Assembly (NCBI GenBank): GCA_947564765.1
Contig: CANODN010000007.1
Span: forward strand, 1-21,405
DNA: 21,405 nt
Direction: 5' to 3'
Source of the DNA: an uncultured Roseburia sp.
GTDB lineage: Bacteria > Bacillota > Clostridia > Lachnospirales > Lachnospiraceae
Shown here: in pieces, positions 1 to 6,797 of the stretch
Position numbering within the stretch: the stretch's first letter is position 1
Layout of the letters: every line of letters starts with the position of its first letter
Notes under the pieces: generated by a model
Told to the model about the DNA's origin: nothing
Seen by the model: only the letters and a program-made list of their open reading frames with translations
Database searches by the model: none
Translations under genes and position numbers: made by a program

Positions 1-1940
1 TGGAAGAAGAAATGCGGGATGAGATGAGAGAAGAGATGCAAGATGCAAGGGAAGCTTACAGGGATTATAAAGTAGAAGTGACAGTTACTGCAAACAATTT
101 ATACTATTTTACGGGACAGAAGGGAATCTTGAGAATAGGCGCAGGGGAAGACGATGTACTTACGAATGCGGTTACAGCCAGTGAGTCGGAAGAAAATATC
201 GTGTTTGCCTATACATTCCCGGCAGAAGAGGAACATCCCAAGGATGCGCTGGAAAAATATTTGGATGGTCTTGCAGAGGAGCTTGGCGTAAAAACAGAAA
301 ACGGAGCTCCGGCCAACAAGGAGAAAGATACAGATAACAAAAAGTATACAAATGCAGCATGGGAAACATTTGAAGAAGTTTATACGGCTGCAGTAAGCGC
401 GGCAGCAGAAGATAAAAAGTGGGGAGCAGAAAATAATGCTCAGACATTTAAAGCTGCGCTGGAAGATCTGCAGGAGGCAGTAGGAACGTTGAAGAATAAT
501 GTGGCTGCAAACACTTGTGAGTGTACAATCGGAACGATTACATTTGCAGGCAAAGCCATTTCTTTGGAAGCGGCTTCTGCAACAGAACAAATGTCGGCTT
601 CTGCAGCGATTAATCATACAAATTGTATGAAGCATTCCGAAAGCAGTCTTCCTGTACTGAATGCAGTATACACGATTGCAGAGGGAAGCACAGACGGAAT
701 CGCATCCATCAGCGGAAACACTTTGACAATCGAAGGAGAAGGAACCATTAAGGTTACGGTTGAGCTTACTTTAAAAGACGGCGACCGCACAGTTGATACA
801 AAGGCATCAACGGAACCGGCTGTTTATACAGTAACGAGCCCGAAGGCAGATGATGTATCGGATCTCCAGGCTGCAATTGACAGCGTTACAGAAGGTTCTT
901 ACAACGAAGATGACTATACGCCGGAAAGCTGGGCAGAATTAGATAAGGCGCTCAAAGCAGCAGAGGCTTTAATAGAAAAAGCTAAAGCCGGAGAAGAAAT
1001 TTCCGTAGCTGAGATGTCACAGGCAATTCAGGCGATTACAGACGCGATAGAAGGATTAAGGAAGAAAGGAAGCGAAACAGGCGACAGTGTTTCGGATCTC
1101 AGAAATCTTGTATTGTCCATTCAGGAGAACAAAAAGCAGGAAGATTATACGGCAGACAGCTGGAATAATCTGGTACCGATTTTCAATCAGGCTGTAGAAG
1201 AGTTAAATAAAACCAATCCGGATCCGGATGTATGTGCAGCGCTGTTAGAGCAGTTAAAAGATGCAGATTCGAAGCTGGTAACACATGCACAGGATATGGC
1301 CAATGCAAAATCAGAGATGAGCAGTGCAATTGCGGCAGCAGATGCATTTTATAAGGCAGGACAGAAGGATTATACGTCTACTTCATGGAAAGCATTTACG
1401 GATGCATATACGGCAGCCAAGAATGCGCCGGCAGACGCAGATGCAGCAACATTGAGAAAGCTGGCAGCGGCATTGAAGGCGGCTCAGGCAGGCCTGAAGG
1501 CAGACGGCCTGAAGGCAGGATATACGGAAACGGTTGGCACGATTCAGTATAAAGTGCTTGATGCAGGCAAGAAGACGGTTATGGCTGCAAAAGGCATGAA
1601 CAACAAAGCTGCGAATGTAACGATTCCTGCGACCGTTACGATTAAGGGAGTATCCTGCACAGTCGTAGAGATTGGCGAATCGGCATTTACAGGCTATAAG
1701 AAGCTGAAAAAAGTAACCATTGGTGCAAACGTTACCAAGATTGGCAAGAAAGCATTCTTCAAGTGTAAGAAGCTGAATAAGGTGATTCTGAAAGGCAAAG
1801 GCCTTACCAATAAGAGCATTGGCAAGCAGGCATTCAAGAAGACTGCAAGCAAGGCAGCCGTAAAATGGGGCAAGGTAAAAGGAAAACAACGCACGCAGTT
1901 AAAGAAAGCTTTGAAGAAGGCTGGTCTGAAAGTAAAATAA
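1..1940 (+). CDS. Secreted FIVAR/leucine-rich-repeat protein, 5' end missing
   Basis: The reading frame is open to the window edge, and the first ATG (position 12) has no ribosome site and no signal peptide, so the start lies upstream. Counting from that ATG, four FIVAR-like helical modules are recognisable by a repeated (K/D)YT..(S/A)W motif near residues 111-117, 301-307, 378-384 and 453-459. A beta-rich, Ig-like segment lies between the first and second (about 165-280). The C-terminus (about 505-642) is a BspA-type LRR_5 block with repeats of the IGESAF / IGKKAF / IGKQAF kind and a lysine-rich end. There is no LPXTG motif and no terminal membrane segment, so it is probably released or held to the wall by charge or by the missing N-terminal part. 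FIVAR and LRR_5 modules are known from extracellular adhesins and glycan-handling proteins of gut Clostridia; the ligand is not visible. The family assignment is solid, the role is inference. Confidence 0.8.
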   Translation, partial: EEEMRDEMREEMQDAREAYRDYKVEVTVTANNLYYFTGQKGILRIGAGEDDVLTNAVTASESEENIVFAYTFPAEEEHPKDALEKYLDGLAEELGVKTENGAPANKEKDTDNKKYTNAAWETFEEVYTAAVSAAAEDKKWGAENNAQTFKAALEDLQEAVGTLKNNVAANTCECTIGTITFAGKAISLEAASATEQMSASAAINHTNCMKHSESSLPVLNAVYTIAEGSTDGIASISGNTLTIEGEGTIKVTVELTLKDGDRTVDTKASTEPAVYTVTSPKADDVSDLQAAIDSVTEGSYNEDDYTPESWAELDKALKAAEALIEKAKAGEEISVAEMSQAIQAITDAIEGLRKKGSETGDSVSDLRNLVLSIQENKKQEDYTADSWNNLVPIFNQAVEELNKTNPDPDVCAALLEQLKDADSKLVTHAQDMANAKSEMSSAIAAADAFYKAGQKDYTSTSWKAFTDAYTAAKNAPADADAATLRKLAAALKAAQAGLKADGLKAGYTETVGTIQYKVLDAGKKTVMAAKGMNNKAANVTIPATVTIKGVSCTVVEIGESAFTGYKKLKKVTIGANVTKIGKKAFFKCKKLNKVILKGKGLTNKSIGKQAFKKTASKAAVKWGKVKGKQRTQLKKALKKAGLKVK

Positions 1941-1960
1941 ATCATGCAATGATAGAATGA

Positions 1961-2009
1961 ATGGAGCTGCCGCTTTAACGAATAAAAATTCGTGAAGCGG
2001 CAGCTCCAT
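1961..2009. terminator. Long hairpin between convergent genes, possible bidirectional terminator
   Basis: Arms 1961-1975 and 1995-2009 are perfectly complementary over 15 bp. They are followed inward by a small asymmetric bulge and a second 6-bp stem (1978-1983 with 1988-1993) closed by an AAAA loop. It sits 20 bases after the FIVAR/LRR stop and before the convergent anti-sigma gene end. No clear T-run follows on either strand, so calling it a terminator is inference from its position and stability. Confidence 0.5.
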
Positions 2010-2095
2010 AACGTATTGAAAATAAAGGCCAGAATATAAAGATATAGAGGATTTCAAGTCAGATAAAAAACTCCTACTCTTCATTTCTGTTCTTT

Positions 2096-3430
2096 TTATC
2101 GGAATCCTTTTTTTGTTTTGACTTTTTTTGTTTTGCCTTTTTTTGTTTTGCCTTTTTTTGTTTTGCCTTTTTTTGTTTTGTCTTTTTTTGCTTTGCTTTT
2201 TTTTTGTTTTGCTTTCTTTTGCTTTGCCTTTTTCTTTTTCGATTTCTTTTTCTTAGACGATTTTGTTCCGGAATTCTGTTCTCCGGAATTTTCCTGCTGA
2301 TTGGATGCAGAAGCTTCTGGTAAAACCGGTGCATCCGTATTTTTATTTGAATTTTCGTCTGCCACTGTTTTTGTTTCAGGAGGCTGGGGTTGAGAATCTT
2401 CCTGTTGGTTAGGCACAGATGTTTCTGCCGGTATTGTTACATCGGTATTTATATCTGCGTCTTCTGTATTTTGATCCGAAACACTTTCAGTGGATATCTT
2501 ATTTTCAGCTATACGATTATAGTTTTCTTTTTCTTCATGGTTTTCGGATTTCGCACTCTTTTTCTGTGGCATTTCATCCGGAATTGTTTCTGCCTTCCCA
2601 TTTTTGGTGTCTCCAACTGCTGTGCCTTCTCTGTTGTCCTTCGGCTTATCCGAAATCTTGAGTTTAAGCGGCAAGCTGTCCTGGCATTTTTCTATCAGTT
2701 CTATCACTGACATTTGCCGTACTTCTTCCTCAGGTAATCCGTATGTTCCCATCAACTCATCTTCTAAAATTCTCCGGCCTTCCGAATGATCCAGAACTTC
2801 TGTCCGCTGCACTGCTATTGTTACACCAAAGATACGCAGTTCCGCCAGTTTCTGCTGGATTCTGTTTTCGGTTATATTCTCAAGTTTTTCATATATTCCT
2901 TCGTCTGATGCAAAAAACGTAAGTAAAATCCCTCCGTCCTCTTTTAAATAGGATTTTTCCACGGTTTTCTCGATGAGAACATCCATTAAATCTCCGACCA
3001 TTTCATTTCTCTTCCATTCTAATTGTTCTATAACATTTTTTCCGTCTTGGTCAAGCGCTTCTAAATGCTTCACTTTGCAGGAATGATTCATCTCTATTCG
3101 AATGCTTGGATTAATATCCACAACCATGTACACGCTATCCTGATCTTTTTTGATATTTCCATAAATGCAGAGAAATAACACCATGATGACCGTGCACATG
3201 GCGACGGAATATTTTGGAAGTCTTTTTCTAAAATTATTTCCGCTCCAAAAAGACTTCCGTTTTTTGTTTTCCCCAATTTTTCTTTCAATCCGGACAGCCT
3301 GCTCTGTAGATTCTGCTTGAAACACAGTGAGCCCCTGCTCTTTTGCCGTTTTAATAACTGCTTCGGATATATTCGGTGCAAGCTCCTCAAATCCATTCTT
3401 TATTCGCTTTTTTAATTCTCTTTTCTTCAT
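2096..3430 (-). CDS. RsgI-like transmembrane anti-sigma factor with lysine-rich tail
   Basis: Likely a membrane anti-sigma factor that holds the ECF sigma factor encoded just upstream. The N-terminal cytoplasmic part (1-73) is basic. One membrane segment spans about 74-91. It is followed by the RsgI N-terminal-family motif VDINPSI around 104-110 and a folded extracytoplasmic region to about 260. In RsgI proteins the Asn-Pro bond of this motif (here N107-P108) is an autocleavage site used in signalling. Residues 262-390 are low-complexity, polar and acidic, and residues 391-444 are about 32 lysines in 54 residues, built by a 15-bp DNA repeat. In Bacillus RsgI a disordered extracellular region is needed for cell-wall homeostasis, so this tail may be the sensor (inference). 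The start codon overlaps the sigma stop as ATGA, which indicates translational coupling. There is no carbohydrate-binding or glycosidase domain, unlike many clostridial RsgI proteins. Confidence 0.82.
   Translation of the reverse strand: MKKRELKKRIKNGFEELAPNISEAVIKTAKEQGLTVFQAESTEQAVRIERKIGENKKRKSFWSGNNFRKRLPKYSVAMCTVIMVLFLCIYGNIKKDQDSVYMVVDINPSIRIEMNHSCKVKHLEALDQDGKNVIEQLEWKRNEMVGDLMDVLIEKTVEKSYLKEDGGILLTFFASDEGIYEKLENITENRIQQKLAELRIFGVTIAVQRTEVLDHSEGRRILEDELMGTYGLPEEEVRQMSVIELIEKCQDSLPLKLKISDKPKDNREGTAVGDTKNGKAETIPDEMPQKKSAKSENHEEKENYNRIAENKISTESVSDQNTEDADINTDVTIPAETSVPNQQEDSQPQPPETKTVADENSNKNTDAPVLPEASASNQQENSGEQNSGTKSSKKKKSKKKKAKQKKAKQKKSKAKKDKTKKGKTKKGKTKKGKTKKVKTKKGFR
2108..2212. repeat. 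15-bp tandem repeat encoding the lysine-rich tail
   Basis: Seven units with a period of exactly 15 bp start at 2108, 2123, 2138, 2153, 2168, 2183 and 2198. The units at 2123, 2138 and 2153 are identical (T7, G, T4, GCC on the + strand); the others differ at a few positions. On the coding (-) strand each unit gives five residues such as GKTKK. Gain or loss of a unit keeps the frame and changes tail length. The T-runs of 7 to 9 bases could also slip out of frame. Confidence 0.9.
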
Positions 3431-3978
3431 AATCTTCCACCAAATTCTTTCTGCAATTTTCGGATTCCCCTGTGGTATCTTGCAATTACTGTTCCGAGAG
3501 GCATATCCAGCATCTTTGCAATTTCTCTATGTTTTAGACCGCTTATATCATGCATGATAATCAAATTTCTGTCTTCTTCAGATAGCAATTCAAACATTTT
3601 GTCGAGAACCATTCGATTTTCTACGTTGGAAATAGTTTCAAATCCCAGCTCATTTTCCACATCTTCTAAACTGACATCTCTTTTTTCCTTTTCTTTTCGA
3701 CATTTCATCAAAAAAAGATTTTTCGCAATCTTCATCATCCATGCCATGGGATTTCCCTGTTCCTGATACATGGGACAGTTTTTGAGAATCTGAATATATG
3801 TTTCCTGAAGCAAGTCCTTAGCATCTTCCGAATTTTGGGTATAGGAAAGCAAGAATGCATAGAGTGGTTTGTATGAAGCTTCATACAGCTCTTGAAATGC
3901 ATCCTGCTCTCCCTTGCAGATACGTTGAAACAGTTCCTCGCCAATATGTACTTTATGTTTTGGAATGCTATCCCGCAT
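3427..3978 (-). CDS. ECF-type RNA polymerase sigma factor
   Basis: A 183-residue sigma-70 family protein of ECF size. Region 2 (about 25-70) includes the AFQELYEASYKPLYAFLL helix and the EDAKDLLQETYIQ segment. Region 4 (about 130-178) has the LSEEDRNLIIMHDISGLKHREIA.....GTV..R..RG...L helix-turn-helix that reads the -35 element. The linker is short and there is no region 1 or 3, as expected. A purine-rich AAAGGGG precedes the ATG by about 10 bases. It overlaps the downstream anti-sigma gene by four bases, and a secreted-protein gene ends 59 bases upstream, so the three are probably co-transcribed. RsgI-type anti-sigmas are best known with SigI, but ECF factors paired with RsgI-like partners are also known in Clostridia. 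I found no convincing autoregulatory ECF promoter upstream. Confidence 0.9.
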   Translation of the reverse strand: MRDSIPKHKVHIGEELFQRICKGEQDAFQELYEASYKPLYAFLLSYTQNSEDAKDLLQETYIQILKNCPMYQEQGNPMAWMMKIAKNLFLMKCRKEKEKRDVSLEDVENELGFETISNVENRMVLDKMFELLSEEDRNLIIMHDISGLKHREIAKMLDMPLGTVIARYHRGIRKLQKEFGGRL

Positions 3979-4037
3979 CCGAACATACCCCTTTCAGCCG
4001 CTCTTTTTCGCAAGAAAATTTGCAAATTTGCAACGGA

Positions 4038-4778
4038 TTATTTCACAGTCACGGTTTTTGTAATGGAACCATAGCTCTTTTCTTTTTTCGTCTTAACTCC
4101 GCTGACTGTAATCTTATAAGTCTCGCCCTTTTTCATACCGACAATTGAAATCTTAATATTTCCCTTGGCTTTTTTAATAATTTCCGCAGCACATGCGTTT
4201 CCTTTAGAATCCGTTACGGTAACTTCTGCATTTTTGTAATTTGCAGCGGAATTCATTTTCAAAACAACAAACTTTCCGCCCTGTACAGACGCTTTTCCCG
4301 CCTTGCACTTCGTCTTGATTCCTTTTGCAACAAATGATTTTTGAATTGTCACAGGCTCAGAAGAATCTTTGCCCAGAATTCCTTCAATTACAATCGTATA
4401 AGTCTGTCCCTGTACAAGACCTGCCGCGGAAACGCTCATCAGTTTTTTATTCTTCTTTACGACTTTACATGAAATCTGTTGTCCGTTTTCATCCTGAATG
4501 ACTGCATTTACTGCCTTTGTATAAACTACCTTGCTTTTAAATGAAATATTTACTTTTCCCGAAGATGTACAGGTGACTTTTCCAGCTTTTTGAGCTGCAG
4601 CCGTTGCTTTTGCAGCTGTGGGCTTTTCTTGTTTTTGCTGTTTTGCCGCATTCGCTTCTACGGCATATGGCATGCCTGCATATTCTGCTGTCATCCCTGC
4701 CGATACCATCGTGGGAGCAGATACCAACATGCTCATTGTCAATAATCCTGTCATCATTCCTTTTACGCTTTTCTTCAT
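4038..4778 (-). CDS. Secreted protein with two Ig-like/beta-sandwich repeats, function unknown
   Basis: The start chosen is the ATG at 4778, preceded by AGGAGG with an 8-base gap; a GTG nine bases further upstream falls inside that ribosome site and is rejected. The product is about 246 residues. The N-terminus is a typical signal peptide (MKKSVKGMMTGLL...MVSA) with likely cleavage near residue 27. A short Ala/Lys/Gln linker follows, then two similar beta-rich modules of about 85 residues, each ending in a G(Q/E)TY.I.(I/V).G strand as in Ig-like or fibronectin-like folds. There is no anchor motif. It is the first gene of the probable sigma/anti-sigma transcript, so it may be a regulon product or an extracellular partner of the sensor; this is inferred only from position. 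Confidence 0.7.
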   Translation of the reverse strand: MKKSVKGMMTGLLTMSMLVSAPTMVSAGMTAEYAGMPYAVEANAAKQQKQEKPTAAKATAAAQKAGKVTCTSSGKVNISFKSKVVYTKAVNAVIQDENGQQISCKVVKKNKKLMSVSAAGLVQGQTYTIVIEGILGKDSSEPVTIQKSFVAKGIKTKCKAGKASVQGGKFVVLKMNSAANYKNAEVTVTDSKGNACAAEIIKKAKGNIKISIVGMKKGETYKITVSGVKTKKEKSYGSITKTVTVK

Positions 4779-5004
4779 AGAAAGCACCTCCTGTATTTGT
4801 TTGATACTTAGATAATGCAGGAAACATGTTTTTTATTGCATAAAAAATAATTTTTTTAATTTTCTTTATATTACGGAATAATGTCCATGAATTTGAAGAT
4901 CCGAACAGGCAGATTTTGAATGCATCACATGGTTTGTTATAGAGCAGAGACCGAAAAGCACAATAGTTCTGATATTTAAGAGATATGGATAGAAAATAAA
5001 ATAC

Positions 5005-5033
5005 TTGACATATATAGATTATCGATCTATTAT
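5005..5033 (+). promoter_or_regulatory. Sigma-A promoter of the padR operon
   Basis: A perfect TTGACA (5005-5010), a 17-base spacer and TATTAT (5028-5033) give a strong vegetative promoter. The transcript start is expected near 5040. The ribosome site AGGAGG lies at 5067-5072, seven bases before the padR ATG. The spacer and -10 are covered by the operator repeats. Confidence 0.85.
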
Positions 5034-5060
5034 ATAGATGACCGATATATAGATTATCTA
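5014..5060. promoter_or_regulatory. Nested ATAGAT/ATCTAT palindromes, likely PadR operator
   Basis: ATAGAT occurs at 5014, 5034 and 5049, and its complement ATCTAT at 5025. They form ATAGAT-N5-ATCTAT (5014-5030), ATCTAT-TAT-ATAGAT (5025-5039) and TAGAT-T-ATCTA (5050-5060). Together they cover the spacer, the -10 and the start region of the padR promoter, where a bound dimer would block polymerase. PadR proteins commonly repress their own operons through such dyads; the link to this PadR is inference. Confidence 0.65.
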
Positions 5061-5079
5061 CATAAAAGGAGGAATCACA

Positions 5080-5412
5080 ATGAAACTGGATAAAACATTA
5101 ACATCCGGCAGCACAATGATGCTTTTGCTCAAATTGCTTTCCGAAAAGGATATGTACGGATATGAGATGATCGAAACATTAAGAAACCGATCCCAGAACG
5201 TCTTTGAGCTTAAGGCAGGAACGCTGTATCCCTTGCTGCACCAAATGGAAGAAAAAGGATTTCTGACTTCCTGTGAAAAGGAAGTATCTCAAAAGGTGCG
5301 CAAGTACTACAGTATTACAAAAGAAGGGAAGAAACAGCTTGGGAAAAAGGAAGCGGAATGGCATGAATATGCAGATGCAGTAACAAAGGTTCTGACATTG
5401 GAGGTGCTGTAA
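5080..5412 (+). CDS. PadR-family transcriptional repressor
   Basis: A 110-residue PadR subfamily-2 type protein consisting of a winged helix (about 10-85) and a short C-terminal dimerisation helix. The family signature is clear: MLLLKLLSEKDMYGYEMIETL, then LKAGTLYPLLHQMEEKGFL, then RKYYSITKEGKKQL. It is expected to bind its own promoter as a dimer and be released by a small hydrophobic ligand or an envelope cue. The stop codon overlaps the next start (TAATG), so it is translationally coupled to the membrane-protein gene that is its probable target. Confidence 0.93.
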   Translation: MKLDKTLTSGSTMMLLLKLLSEKDMYGYEMIETLRNRSQNVFELKAGTLYPLLHQMEEKGFLTSCEKEVSQKVRKYYSITKEGKKQLGKKEAEWHEYADAVTKVLTLEVL

Positions 5413-6797
5413 TGGAAGATTATTTAAAGACTTTACTGGAACAGATCCGATGCAAAAAAGCGCATCCCATGATCGAAGAGGAAATCCGGGGTCATATTGA
5501 GGAACAGGCCAAAGCAAATATGGCAGAAGGAATGGAAGAGGAGCAGGCAGTGAAGCAGGCGGTTTCTGATATGGGTGATCCGGTGGAAACCGGCGTGGCG
5601 CTGGATGGAATCCACAGACCGCAGATTGCATGGGATATGATTTTATTAATGGCTGTGATCAGTCTGGCAAGCGTTGCAATTCATATTGTGATCGGTATGG
5701 GAGCCGAAGAGATCGGAGTGTGGCCGACGCGTACGTATGTGATGCAGTCCGTAGGATATGTGGGAATCGGATTTTTGCTGATGCTTTTGGTATACCGGCT
5801 GGATTACAGCATCCTTGGAAAATACGGCAGGCTTCTTGCAATGGGATTTCTGGCGGGAATATTCTTTCTGATCTGGCATGGAGTGATGACAACACAGCTG
5901 ATTGCCGTGACAAAGATGATAAACGGACAATCGTATTTTGCCATTGGAGCAATGACATTCTCTCCGAAATATCTTGCATTTTTATATGTGCCGGTCTATG
6001 GGGCAGTATTATATCGGTATCGTAAAACAGGCTGGTCGGGAATTTTTCGTGCATTGTTTTTTATGGTGCTTCCTGTCTGGGGCGTATGGAATATTCCATG
6101 TGTCAGCGCCGCGGTGCAGCTGTTTTTGATTTTGTCTGTTATGCTTACGGTGGCAGTCTGGAAAGACTGGTTTCGTGTTTCCAAAAAAATCTTTTTGCCG
6201 GTTTACTGGGGAATTGTGGTTTTTCTGCCGATTGTTATGGTGATATTGGCAGTAAGAGGAAGTTTTCTTGCAGAGTATCAGCGGATGAGATTACAGCTGT
6301 TTTTGAGCGGAAGCTATAGCGAAGCGGATTATGTGGGAAGAATGCTTTCGGATTATCTGGCAGGCAGCCGTATGTTTGGTGGTAGTGATATGGCTGTGGC
6401 AGGGGAACTTCCGAATTATTACAGTGATTATATTTTAACATTTCTGTCCGGCTGCTATGGAATTGCAGCAGCATGTGCCATATGTCTTCTTGTTTGCGTC
6501 ATCGCGGCAAAGGCGCTTCGGATCGCTCTCGGGCAGAGAAATCAGCTGGGTATGATGATTGGTCTGGGATGCAGTCTGGTATTGTTTTCCAACACCATCA
6601 TCAATGTGGCCGAGAATTTCAGACTGCTGCCGACGACAGAGAGCTTTCTTCCGTTTTTCTCCCATAACGGAAGCGGAATGATCGTAAGCTATATTCTGAC
6701 CGGATTTGTGCTGAGCGTATACCGGTATAAGAATATTCCTGCGGCAGATCAGACAAAGCCGCACAGAATACTGCGCGGCTATAAAAAAACGTGTTAA
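5412..6797 (+). CDS. HAAS (permease prefix) domain fused to SEDS-family (RodA/FtsW-like) membrane protein
   Basis: Residues 1-70 form a soluble helical permease-prefix/HAAS domain (EEEIRGHIEEQAKANMAEG...AVKQAVSDMGDP), a module usually found next to PadR regulators. About ten membrane segments follow (from about 75 to 455), with a long extracytoplasmic loop before segment 8. This matches SEDS topology. SEDS-like features are an IGAMTFSPKYLAF segment in place of the IG..F.QPSE..K motif; LPNYYSDYILTFLSGCYGI, with D339 at the place of the catalytic Asp of RodA (family form: LPE..TDFIF...E..G); and N398...E401-N402...LLP..E..LPFFSHNGSG, matching N.....LLP.TG.PLPF.S.GG. SEDS proteins polymerise peptidoglycan from lipid II or act in sporulation. 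The degenerate QPSE segment leaves open whether this one is active. Its stop lies in a TTAA shared with the convergent gene. Confidence 0.75.
   Translation: MEDYLKTLLEQIRCKKAHPMIEEEIRGHIEEQAKANMAEGMEEEQAVKQAVSDMGDPVETGVALDGIHRPQIAWDMILLMAVISLASVAIHIVIGMGAEEIGVWPTRTYVMQSVGYVGIGFLLMLLVYRLDYSILGKYGRLLAMGFLAGIFFLIWHGVMTTQLIAVTKMINGQSYFAIGAMTFSPKYLAFLYVPVYGAVLYRYRKTGWSGIFRALFFMVLPVWGVWNIPCVSAAVQLFLILSVMLTVAVWKDWFRVSKKIFLPVYWGIVVFLPIVMVILAVRGSFLAEYQRMRLQLFLSGSYSEADYVGRMLSDYLAGSRMFGGSDMAVAGELPNYYSDYILTFLSGCYGIAAACAICLLVCVIAAKALRIALGQRNQLGMMIGLGCSLVLFSNTIINVAENFRLLPTTESFLPFFSHNGSGMIVSYILTGFVLSVYRYKNIPAADQTKPHRILRGYKKTC
6750..6780 (-). terminator. Hairpin terminator for the LytTR-LiaF operon, inside the SEDS gene
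   Basis: AGCCGC (6757-6762) pairs with GCGGCT (6775-6780). After one mismatch, CAG pairs with CTG around an AATA loop. Read leftward, the hairpin is followed by TTTGTCT. It begins about 14 bases past the liaF-like stop and lies entirely within the last codons of the convergent SEDS gene. The T-run is short, so strength is uncertain. Confidence 0.5.

Larger units (their letters stand above)
4779..5079. other. Divergent intergenic region, sigma-unit side
   Basis: This stretch separates the secreted-protein gene (-) from padR (+). The right part (5005-5072) holds the PadR promoter, operator repeats and ribosome site, listed separately. The left part (4788-5000) is AT-rich. It must hold the promoter for the leftward unit, but I see neither a convincing sigma-A pair nor a clear ECF-type -35/-10 pair, and no small ORF or stable RNA. 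Confidence 0.5.

Noticed and set aside
99..635. Long Cys/Phe-rich frame antisense to the FIVAR gene
   Set aside because: Composition is typical of the reverse complement of a Glu/Lys/Ala-rich gene; no ribosome site or family features.
2118..2300. Phe-rich open frame on the plus strand
   Set aside because: It is the antisense of the lysine repeat (TTT codons) and has no start context.
2074..2334. Second lysine-rich open frame on the minus strand
   Set aside because: It is the same A-rich repeat read in another frame inside the anti-sigma gene, with no ribosome site. It matters only as the tail that a slip in the T-runs would produce.
4779..4787. GTG start adding three residues to the secreted protein
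   Set aside because: The GTG lies within the AGGAGG ribosome site of the ATG at 4778.
4788..4870. ECF-type promoter upstream of the secreted-protein gene
   Set aside because: AAAAAC and AGTATC resemble ECF elements, but the spacing (19) is too long and the match too loose.
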